Source: Lates calcarifer
Taxonomy: Eukaryota; Chordata; Actinopteri; Centropomidae
Direction of reading: 5' to 3'
Length of the DNA: 64,000 nt
Assembly (NCBI RefSeq): GCF_001640805.2
Contig: NC_066851.1
Span: 7,486,712 to 7,550,711 of the forward strand
The notes under the pieces are model-generated. The model saw only the letters and a program-made list of their open reading frames with translations. It searched no databases and was not told the DNA's origin. Positions 40,064 through 49,849 of the stretch are shown in pieces. The translations under genes were made by a program, and so were the position numbers. Each line of letters opens with the position of its first letter. Position 1 is the first letter of the stretch.

Positions 40064-41671
40064 CATTCTCTCCTCCAAACCAATCATTATACCCATCCTG
40101 CCCACAGCTTGAGAGTCCTCAGGTCCACAGAACATACTTAGTTGTGGTTGAAGAAGCACTTACATCCACTCAGTGCTCTGCCATTCCCTGCCCAAGATGA
40201 TGCCGTTCTGGTGGGGGAGATCTTCTTTTACGAACTTCCTGCGATCATCCATCAGCCTACTAAAAAGAAATGGATGGATATGGTGGCCACAGTCTCTAAC
40301 CTCAAGAAAGGCCTAATGCAAGGGGTTTTTCTGGACCAGCTCCTCGGCCACCATTGCATAAGAAGTGATGTCATCAATTATTAAAACTCCACTGGGTTTA
40401 ATATTTAATGGTGGCGACATGTAATTTACACTTACACTCGAGAAATCACAGGGTACAGACCAAAATAAACAAGTGTATTTGCTCCAAAGAGTGCAGGGGG
40501 GTGTTATATGAATCCTATCCGGTGAGCTCTGATTTCACTAATAATCTGCACAGTAAAGCAGCAACTGTGTGCTTGATTTGATTCATATTGGAAAGGTTTG
40601 GAACCACCAGATTTTAATGCACCATTTATCAATGTGAACTAAATCAATGAGGTTTTCCTTTTAGCAAAGTTGAAACCCTGGAGGGTGGAATATTCATCAT
40701 TTTATACAATACTGCTTTTGATGGAACTCTTATGTATGGGCTACTATTTCAATACCACATGCCTCAAAGCAAAATGTGCCTCTGAGCTAAAAATGTTGTA
40801 ATATATATAAAATATCAACCAGTCGCATGTGGCATAACACCAAAATAAAGAACCTGAGGCTCCGGACCACAGTTTCTTCACATCTCTGCATCCACTGCAT
40901 CATACATAAAACTAGCCCTGTATTGCACTGTAACACCAAATGTCATTTATTGTATATCCAGCTATCCTGAGGTCCTATTTATCCAGAAGAAAGAAAAACA
41001 GCTCTCTGTCACAAAGCAGTGGCACCAGCCAAAGAGGTTTCAGCACCTTGCAGAAACTCCTGTCTGCTCATTTTTTGATTAAACTGTCTCTGTTTGCCGG
41101 TGACTCAGCTGGACTATGCTGTGGCAGTAACCAGGAATTTAAATGAGGTGGTGAACTTTGAGTTAACACCTTTTAGGGTTACAGATGATGTGAACATGTG
41201 TTGTGAATTTGGGGGGTGGGGGGCTTCATATTGCCATAAGAGAAGCAGAGTGACCTCTGACATGTGTAACACCTCCTAATTTGTCCTAAGGAGAAGTTAA
41301 CGAGGCCTACTGGGGAGAAGGTCATTAAAGTATAGGGCACTGGAAACCTCACTGACAGAGACAAGGAGCCTGTGTGTCTATAAATGTGATGAATTTGTAG
41401 AGTTAAGAGTCTTTTTAAAAAGACATTAATGTAGTAATTTATGTCTTTTCAAATACTGGTTAATTCTGTCAGCAAAATTTGATATACATATTCAGTTAGG
41501 GAGTCAAAGTGTTCCTATACAGGGATTAGATGCAATTGCATCCATTATGAACAAAAACTGAACATTATAAGTTCAACAAGAGACAAATTTACAGCTGTGC
41601 TATTCTAGACTGTATTCTACTGTACATGTGTTCAAGTCATTAGGTCCATTCTTTGTATACCTGTATCAGGC

Positions 41672-41835
41672 TGCAGTGGTGGAAGAAATGTTCAGTTTAC
41701 TTAAGTAGAAGAAACAATACCACAGTATAAATATATGTGTGTGGAGTAAAGTATAAAGTAGCATCAAATGGAAATACTCAAGTAAAGCACAAGCACCCAA
41801 AAACTGTACAGTACTTGAGTAAACATACATATGTT
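41672..41835. repeat. Interspersed repeat of the GTGGTGGAAGAA type
   Basis: It begins GCAGTGGTGGAAGAAATGTT and continues with TTTACTTAAGTAGAAG, AATACCACAGTATAAA, AAAGTAGCATCAAATG and GTACTTGAGTAAA. This is a diverged copy of a repeat that is very common in perch-like fish. Its class is not asserted here. Confidence 0.62.
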
Positions 41836-42034
41836 AAAGCAGGTGTGGCCCCAAAGATAATTTGGCAATTTGTATCCCATCATGCTTAGGGAGTGCCTCC
41901 TTCAAACTGTGTCCCAGACAAAAGTAAGATCTGGGTTGTGTAACAGAGTGTTGCTTTGGTTTGTAGTGGTGGCAAAATGCCCCACTTACTGATACTTAAC
42001 TTGGCAATTACATACAAGGTACACCCAGCCATAC

Positions 42035-42090
42035 TGTATATATGTGTGTGTGTGTGTATGCTGGATATTTGTGTGTGTGTGTGTGTGTGG
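42035..42090. repeat. (TG)n microsatellite, two runs
   Basis: Two TG runs are separated by TATGCTGGATATT. Confidence 0.92.
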
Positions 42091-42520
42091 GTGCACACAT
42101 GTGAATTCATGTGAATCATGAGTGAGTTTTACGAGCACTGCAGAAGAAGGTGTCAAAACCAAAGTAAAGAAAATAAAGCTGTTCTTATCTTTTTCACTGA
42201 TTTTATCAGATAAAAAGGTGAAAAACAGAGAGCAGAATTTACTACTAGAAACTCACATGTTCAACCATCCGTTAGGTCTTCTATGATCATACGACTTTTC
42301 CTTAAGTTCACCTCTCGTGCACCCAAAGCAGTGAAACCACACCATATGCTTCCAGGGCAGTGTGCTTACCACTGATAAACATTCCTCAGACTGTGGTGGA
42401 AACAGATTTTTTTTTAAAAGCTGCTGTGTGTGCCTTTGTCAGCCAGGAGCCCTTGACTACGACCGAGGTGGAATGCATGTAAAGCTGTGCGGCTCTGAAG
42501 GGCCCCTTTTAGCTGCTACA

Positions 42521-42536
42521 CCACTGGAGGGCACTG
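42521..42536 (+). promoter_or_regulatory. Candidate CTCF binding site
   Basis: CCACTGGAGGGCACTG fits the CTCF core consensus CCASYAGRKGGCRSYR at 15 of 16 positions; the one mismatch is G for A at position 6. Occupancy cannot be judged from sequence. Confidence 0.5.
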
Positions 42537-44205
42537 CTCTGTCTGCCTTCACACAGATGGCTCTTTGTTAGGAGATGCTTTCGCCACAAACACAGAACAT
42601 CAAGAATATTAACAGGGACAAAGTGACTATATATTAGATATTTGCTGCATTTTGCATCATGTGTGATGTAAGTTTCTAACTTGGTTTTTCTACAGCCTTG
42701 GGAAATATATTTACAGTGTAATCACCCCAAAATTTAAAGGTCAATGACAGCTCATTTCTGGAGGCCATATTTTAACTGTGTGTTTATCTCTAAATACCCC
42801 CAACTTTTACATATCGTTACAACTATAACAACTAAATGCACACAAGTGTTTATTATTATTAGTGTTAAAGGTAAAGGCTGTTTTTGTGGTATGAAGTACT
42901 TTGCTCACCAAAATGAAAAACAACAACACACAAATGCCACACAGCATGAAGCTGTCTCTACCGCAAAGCTCGTAGCCGTGTTTTTCTATTTCCTATTTTT
43001 TTCCTTTCACAGCATACTGCAGGAGGGTTGCCTACATTGGAATGCTACCGGGTTTGAGTTGTTTCAAATGAAATAGTTTGGCCTCAACACCTCCGCCCCC
43101 TCTAGCCACAATGTCACAAACACTTACATCCTTGATGGAGGAAAAAAAAAGCACAGTGTGCAATGACGGTTGGCAGCGATAAAAGTGCAAAAAAAAAAAT
43201 GGGGCAGCTGCAGAGCCAGAAAAGATCTGCTGACTCAGGGTTTGGGCCACTAGCACTAATGCTACAAGTGCTATTGCAGGACGGGCCTTGTTTGCTGGAA
43301 AAAGAATTGTTGAGTGGGTTAGATTGAAAAGAGCTGGTGGTTAATAATTACAGAAAATGACAGGATGGATGTGGAAATAAAGTGTTTGAAATGTGTGTAA
43401 TATAGGTTGAAAGGCAACGGTGAAAACTGGAGAAGAGTTGGCATACAGGGTGATGAATACAATGATGAAAAACAGCGCAAACTCTTAAAAAAAGAGGCTA
43501 GAGGAAAAGTTGGAAAATCCATCGGAGACACAGTAGTATTCTGCATGACTGATAGCCCTTAATCAGAGGATATGATACAATGATGAAGTTCCAAACCACC
43601 GGCAGCCCCGTGCACCTCGCCATGCGCAGTGCTGGAACCGACGCCTGCAGAAGCTCTGACTTTATTGGAGGTGGGCAGACGTTCAAGTTTTTCTTTGACG
43701 CTCCACCCCGCAAGCCGCTTTTATGGGCCTGTTTACTAGCATGGGCTTCCAGAGATCTTTATCCAGTGTGCCTTTGATTTGCCAGAGCTCTCATCCCACA
43801 TCCCATATGCAGCGGCAGAGACACGGGCCTTTCAAGACGCACAAATAGAAATCTGGCAGTCATTTCACAGTCAGAACATTTTTTTTTGTCTCTCCCCTCT
43901 CTGTTCACCCCCTTCATTTTATTCCTTTATACCCCCCCGCCCCCACCCCCTTTCTCCACATCTTCAGATATAATTATGGGGGCTCTTTGCAGATGTTCCC
44001 TCTTCCCGTCTTCCAGATTTGAGGAGATGAGTAGAAATGTGGTGATGTGCCAACAGAGTGGATGAATGCATTAATTCTGGACTGTAGCCACAGTGTTAAC
44101 AAAACATTTTCTCTCTGATAAACACTAAATAAATAGTAAATAATAAATTAAAATGACAAGAGACTCAACGCTGCAGCAACAGGATATGGAAGCAACTAAA
44201 ACATA

Positions 44206-44514
44206 ATGTTAATTTCATTTATTTCCTATGACAACTGCTGTATTACAAAGGCTTCAGTAAACACAGAGCAGCTGGAGTGGCTCCTGGGGCCTCTACTGTA
44301 CAATGTAGGTGGTCGCGATCTTACTGTACTCTCTCTACAAGACATACAAACAGTTCTTAATAATTCTGCATTAATAAGATACAAAGAAGTAAGCAGATAT
44401 CAACAGAAAAAGCAGTTGAAAAACCACTTCCATCAACCCAGACCAAAACAACAAAGAGACCCATCACCAGCCAAAAAAAGGTCCAATAAGAAAAATATAG
44501 GGTACAAAAAGTAA
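44206..44514 (+). other. Unidentified 102-codon open frame
   Basis: I do not recognise this frame. The middle (residues about 22-55) looks protein-like, with EQLEWLLGPLLYNVGG and TVLSLQDIQTVLNNSAL, which would form amphipathic helices. The C-terminal third is lysine- and glutamine-rich (KKRSNKKNIGYKK). No Kozak context, promoter, splice partner or poly(A) signal supports expression. A weak donor-like GTAAGC sits inside it (about 44390-44395). It could be a chance frame, the remains of a retroelement, or a lone exon of an unrecognised gene. Confidence 0.2.
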
Positions 44515-45330
44515 AGTCAATACACACACTGCATATAGCTGTGGTCCAAGGATGACCATTGGACAGGGTGCAATTATCCTGTGTTGACACAAAAACACAC
44601 TAGCCGTAACATTCACCCATTGTTAACACCAGCCTCTGTGGGTAGTCAACTCGAGTGGTGAGCCGGGCCAAACACAGCTCCTCCCACGTGAGGAGAGAAA
44701 CCAGACCTGACCAGATGAGGCCGGAACCAGCCACAACCACACCGTCATATGACGAAGGTCAACAGGAAGTTTCCGGATGGGAGGAATAACACAGTGTTCG
44801 GCAGGTTTGGGACACCAGTGAGAGAGCTTCGCTCTCCTGTTCCCGCTCTTATTTCATTTGCCATTCATCACAGTGCCAGGAGCAGCTGTTAACGTCCCAG
44901 GTTGTCAGACAGGCGATCCCCAGGTGTGCCTACTCAGCAACATGGTGACAGCCAAACTAAAAGTTGCCAGGATTAGGCTCAGAATATAGAAAATAGAAAA
45001 TAGTGGCCTCCGTCTCCAAAGTAGGAAGAAAGGGAGTCAGTCTGGGCATGAACACCTCTCTGCGGAGTAATTCATGAACTGCCACAGTCCGGTTGTAAAG
45101 TGTGATTTGGCTTGAAGTGGGTGAGGGGTTCTGCATGGCAGACAGAGGCAGGAAGCTCTGACTGAGGGAGAAAGGGTCAGCAAGTCTATATAACCGTTCC
45201 AGAGAGGGAGAAGTTTTTAACTGAAACACAGAGCCCCTCGCTTGTAATCCTCCTGTGGTTTCCTTCCTCAGCTCCTCGGCCCCAAAACCCCATGCAGACA
45301 GCCTCCCTTTTACTGTTGCACTCTAAACCG

Positions 45331-45394
45331 TCCCCCCCCCCCGTCCCCCCCCCCCCCCAACTCTCTCAATCTCTTTTTCTTTCTTTTTCTTTTG
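45331..45394. repeat. Poly(C) and polypyrimidine tract
   Basis: Eleven Cs (45332-45342), GT, then fourteen Cs (45345-45358) are followed by a CT-rich stretch of about 35 bases. The length of the C runs may be unreliable in the assembly. The - strand carries two long G runs. Confidence 0.9.
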
Positions 45395-45879
45395 TGGTAT
45401 AAAAAAGATGATGCTTATTCGGGTCTGGCTGTGGCCCTGGCTCTGCTCCATGGGAGGAGATGCGGTTTCTCCAGCTGCTGTGAATCCAGCAATGAAGGTC
45501 TGCACATGAGGCCATGCTTAATTTGCGTGGTTGAGGCTACGATACACCCCCACCACCACTTCAGTCCAACATCTATCTCAATATTCTATCCCTCCATCAT
45601 CTCTTTGTATTATCGTTCTGAGGTTTGTCGTCTTTGTGGTGATTTCAGCCTCTTCTTCACCCTCATTTCTCTGCTCCCTCTCTGGACCAATACACCTTGA
45701 TGTAACAAAGATTTACTTTTTTCCCCCTAGATATTACCTTTGAAAATGTTTTATATTCAAGCACTAAACATTAACATACTCACAACAGCTGCTTTCTCTA
45801 AATGGAGCAAGCGCAAGTTCCTGCGTTATATTACATTAAGAGTGGGTTGCAAGTCTTCAAGCAAAAGTGCTTTTGAGTG

Positions 45880-46090
45880 TTTTTGGGAAACACACTTTCT
45901 GGCAGAGAGTGAGATGAGATGATCACTTATCTGTACAGTATTTGAGCCAATGGCCAGCTAGCTTAGCTAAGCTTAGCTTTCAGTTAAGACTGAAAACAGA
46001 AGGATGATAACAAATCCTGCAACAGCACCTCTAAAACTTGCAAATTAACACATTATATGTTTGATTAATCTGTACAAAATTGATTTCTAA
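45880..46090. mobile_element. Foldback element, copy B (partial)
   Basis: It begins TTTTGGGAAACACACTTTCT and contains GAGAGTGAGATGAGATGATC, AGCTAGCTTAGCTAAGCTTAG, AAGACTGAAAACAG and ACCTCTAAAACTTGCAAATT. This is the same layout as the left arm of copy A. The right arm is not recognisable, so the copy is truncated or too diverged. Confidence 0.62.
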
Positions 46091-48196
46091 AAATGAAAAT
46101 TTGTTAATTGAGTCAATTTCTAGGACTATTTCTAGATTCTCAGATGAAATAAATTCCTGTCAAGTGATTGGAAAGCATCCCCTGAAACATCATCATGAGG
46201 AGCACAAAAACTCTAGCAAATGCTGTTGAAGTGTTGAAGAAAATATTTCTGACTGAACTCAAGAGCTTGAACAGGAGAGTGTGTAAGTATGTGACTGATA
46301 AAAACAATAAATTAGCTGCACTTGAAAACAAGCCATACAGATGTGGGATCTATATTATACTTTAATGGAAGTATTTTGTGCTTCTATTTGACCAGAAAAT
46401 GGATTCTGAGATGGGGATAGTGGCTCAAGGGAGGCCTTCCCAGTAGTCTGATGTTGTCTTATATTCAGCCAAATACAGTAATTTAGCTTTACATTCTTTG
46501 ATTGCCAAAGTAAAGGCTCTATATAAGTCAAACTCAAAGTATAATTTAACTAAATGACACTATGAATGCCAAGAGACCAAGCACAACCTATTACTGAAGA
46601 AAAACTGCAGACACTGCCATGTCCAGATATGAGTCACATTTACATCTCCTGCACTAAACACTGCCTACTGTACTGATCAAAACATTACATAAGACTGGTG
46701 TGGTGGTAGGTTAGGAAGCCTGGCTGGGATCCAGAGGCTTTCTAGAGGCCCTGGCTTCTCTCTGTACATTAGCCAGGATATTAAAGGAAATGCAGGCCAC
46801 CACAGGCTCCACTGCTGTGGTTTGCCATCAGCCGGAGCAAATCTGTGTGTTCCAGTGGCACACTCTCGGCCCAGTGTTGACATCAGGCCTGTGTGTGTGT
46901 GTATGTGTGTTGTGGGGAGAGTGGGGGAGTCGGTAGGACAACTGCATGACCACTGTGTTCCGTTCTGTGTGGCCTGTCAGCAGCCGGTCGCTATAGTAAT
47001 ACTCACTCATTACACATAATAGTCACAGAGACAAAGAGGCAGGCAGATGTAAAGGACCCACACACACACACTCACACACATTGTCATGAGCAGACATTCC
47101 ACGTGGGCCCCTGTGTGTTCATGGGTCATTAGCATAGCTGTAGTGTTAGCTAATCGGCTGTGGCAGTGTTTTGCCGGGGACTGGCTGGGTGGGACAGGTA
47201 ACATTCAATTACAACCATGGCTGGTCGACACGGGGGAAGACAAAAAGACAGCAGCGTTACGTTACTAGGCAAACACACAACACACTCTACAGGAGGATGG
47301 AGAGTGAGAGTAAATATGGGGAGCCACCCTTTCCTCTGGAGTCAGAGCAGAAAGCTTCCCACCTCATCACTGGGCTGTTTTATTTCAATGAATACCACCC
47401 AGTGTGTGTGTGTGTGTGTGTGCGAAAAATGTGCCTGTGAGAACGTTTGTGGACATTTGCACATGACTCAACGTATATGTGTATGCATTTATATTTAATA
47501 GCTGAATTTGTATGTGTGTATCGTATGTGTGTGTGCGTGTCTGTGGGGGATTGTCTCTTAATATAGTTAAGCTGTGAAAAACCCCAAAGTCTTTGGCGAG
47601 GTCTCACACACACTTTTTCTCCTTCCTCCCTCTCACCAGAACCATTTATCAGAGCAGAACAGGGGCAGCTTGCGTGTCGTAAGCCTCTTTGGAGCCACAA
47701 ACAAATCAAGCAGGGCTCTCCATCAAATGAACTCCCCACTCGACTGGCGGTTACATAAAGGTTTACTCACTCGCTGTGTAAGAGCATGTTTCAGTGGGAA
47801 TGGCTTCTGATTGAATACATCCATACGTACCAGCGCAGGGAAGAAAAATGACTAAGACTCACAGAGTGGGGGGGTAATTGTCAAACTTTTTTTACTTTGC
47901 CATATGTCAGAATATTCAGAGGTTTTATGAGTATGGCTGAATCCTTTATTTCAGCACAGGTGTAGGAGCCATTCCAGATTGAGCTGCAAGCCAATATAGC
48001 TTTAATTTGACACTCAACACAATGAAATCAAGATACTTATTTCCCCTAGATGATTGTGATATTTTAAAGTAAAACTAATTTTGCAAATATTTTTCAGGAG
48101 TCCTGCCCTCTGATGCCCCCAAAAGTAAACACCATGCATTATACACTTGGTTCATTTCCTCAAGATGCAACTGAAGCTGCATTTTAAGATCTTCAT
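46091..48196. other. Gene desert, part 5
   Basis: No supported gene. It contains TG- and CA-rich stretches near 46890-46912 and 47060-47080 and a (TG)n run at 47402-47422. The frames that cross these runs are low complexity. Confidence 0.55.
47402..47422. repeat. (TG)n microsatellite
   Basis: A pure TG run of about ten units. More TG-rich sequence follows at 47512-47540. Confidence 0.92.
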
Positions 48197-48284
48197 GTCA
48201 AGTCAAGTCAGTTTTATTTATATAGACTTAGACTTAGAGCCAATTGGCGCACTGTACATATAGAGCAGGTCTAGACCATGCTCT
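48197..48284 (-). mobile_element. L2-type LINE 3' tail, short inverted fragment
   Basis: On the - strand this is a LINE 3' end. It starts at the left with GTCAAGTCAAGTCAG and TTTTATTTATATAG, the reverse complement of the tail of the neighbouring element (CTATATAAATAAAATCTGAC). It ends at GAGCAGGTCTAGACCATG, which matches the CTCTATAC/GGTCTAGACC part of the same tail. A short ACTTAGACTTAGAG insertion lies inside it. Only about 85 bases are present. Confidence 0.75.
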
Positions 48285-49430
48285 AGATCTAGATCATGCT
48301 TGGTCCAGAATGCTGCAGCTAGAATGCTGACCAAATCGAGAAGGTTTGACCATATTACCCCGGTTTTAGCCTCCCTTCACTGGCTCCCTATTCATGTTAG
48401 ATCAGACTTTAAAGTTCTCTTAATGACTTATAAAATTCTAAATGGGCTAGCCCCCATACCTGTCTGATCTTCTTAACCCTTATATTCCCTCCCGTGCTCT
48501 GCGTTCTCAGAGTGCAGGGCTGCTGTCTGTCCCCAGAGTCAAAAAGAAGTCAGCAGGCTGCAGGGCCTTCTCCTATCGGGCCCCCTTCCTCTGGAACAAC
48601 CTCCCTAGTGATATTAGACAGGCTGACTCAGTTGAGGCCTTTAAATCCAAACTAAAAACTCATCTTTTTGCCTTAACTTTTAACTAGCATATTATTCTGG
48701 TTCCTATTTCAGGATACCATTTTTCCCTCGGCGGGTTGGGTCAGTCTCAATGCATCAGTTAAGATTAATAGTTAGTAAATGTTGTCCATGATGTCCTGCC
48801 GACGAGATTACTATTAACTGTCTTAATATCGTTGCATCACTTTAACTGTGTGTTCTTCCCTCAAGCACATTAGTGCCCAGGCTGTGCTTCTCTCTCTCTC
48901 TCTGCTACTGTCTCTTACTGCAGGTGTCTGCCTCCAGAGCTGGAGAGTCTCCTGCTGCTCCATGATCCAGCTCAACCCATGATGCAACAATAATTAAACA
49001 TTTACTAGTGTTATTGATAGTGTTAGTGCTATTAACCATTGTTTGTCATTATTATTCCTTTAGCTGTAATAATAATTATTATTACTACTACTACTACTAC
49101 TACTATTTACATTTTGACTTAGTCTGTGTATCTGCAATGTTGTCTTTCTCCTACCCCATTCCCCACCCCTCTCTTTCTGTCTAAACCCAACCGGTCGAGG
49201 CAGATGGCCGCCCACCTTGAGTCCGGTTCTGCTCGAGGTTTCTGCCTCTTAAAAGGAAGTATTTCCTTGCACAGTCGCCTAGTGCTTGCTCATGGTGGAT
49301 CTGTTGGATTTTTTTCTGTAAATCTTATAAGATAAAGAGTACGGTCTAGACCTGCTCTATACATACAGTGTCTCGAGATAACTTCTGTTGTGAATTGGCG
49401 CTATATAAATAAAATCTGACTTGACTTGAC
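48285..49430 (+). mobile_element. L2-type LINE, 5'-truncated, with the end of its reverse-transcriptase ORF
   Basis: About 48303-48687 encodes the C-terminal end of a LINE ORF2. It contains VQNAAARMLTKSRRFDHITP, SLHWLPIHVRSDFKVLL, LRSQSAGLLSVPRVKKKSAG, FSYRAPFLWNNLPSDIRQAD and VEAFKSKLKTHLFA, and ends at TAG 48685-48687. These phrases are typical of L2-like fish LINEs. One frameshift near 48455 breaks the frame, so the copy is dead. About 740 bases of 3' UTR follow, including an ATT/ACT-repeat region (49072-49106), and the element ends with TTGGCGCTATATAAATAAAA and CTTGACTTGAC. No endonuclease or reverse-transcriptase core domain is present. Confidence 0.85.
49072..49106. repeat. (ATT)n-(ACT)n microsatellite inside the LINE 3' UTR
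   Basis: A run of ATT/ATA units is followed by about eight ACT units. The inverted LINE copy to the right has a matching ATA-rich run at about 49671-49692. Confidence 0.85.
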
Positions 49431-49849
49431 TTTATCTTATAAAATTTACAGAGAGAGACTCAACAGATCCCACCATGACCAGACACTAGGCGACTGTGGC
49501 AAGGAAAAACTTCCTTTTAAGAGACAGAAACCTTGACCAGAACCGGACTCAGAGTGGGCGGCCGTCTGCCTCGACCGGTTGGGTTTAGACAGAGAGAGGA
49601 GGGTGGGGGGATGGGAAAAGAGACAGACAACATTGCAAATACACAGACTAAGTCAAAATGTAAATATTAATATAATAATAATAATAATAATGATAATTAT
49701 AGCTAAAGGAATAATAATCACAGAACAGTGAAACATTAATAGCAATAACACTACCACTAACACTAATAAATGTTTAAATGGTGTAACATCATCAGTTGAG
49801 CTGGATCATGGGAGCAGCAGGAGACTCTACAACTCTGGAGGCAGACTCA
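49431..49849 (-). mobile_element. L2-type LINE 3' UTR, second copy in inverted orientation
   Basis: Read on the - strand, this repeats the 3' UTR of the preceding element from GGCAGAC and CCTGCTGCTCCCATGATCCA through CAACCGGTCGAGGCAGACGG and CTTAAAAGGAAGTTTTTCCT to CTGTAAATTTTATAAGATAAA. The final tail of about 90 bases is missing, and no ORF sequence is present. It forms the second arm of a long inverted repeat with about 48926-49337. Confidence 0.85.

Larger units (their letters stand above)
38841..45879. other. Gene desert, part 4
   Basis: No supported gene. It contains microsatellites at 40005-40063 and 42035-42090, a repeat at 41672-41835, a CTCF-like site at 42521-42536 and the poly(C) tract at 45331-45394. 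Non-repetitive blocks at about 40190-40450 and 43570-43860 may be conserved elements. An unidentified 102-codon frame lies at 44206-44514 (separate entry). Confidence 0.55.

Noticed and set aside
49126..49335. 69-codon + strand frame ending in GFFSVNLIR
   Set aside because: It lies inside the LINE 3' UTR and is a repeat-derived chance frame.
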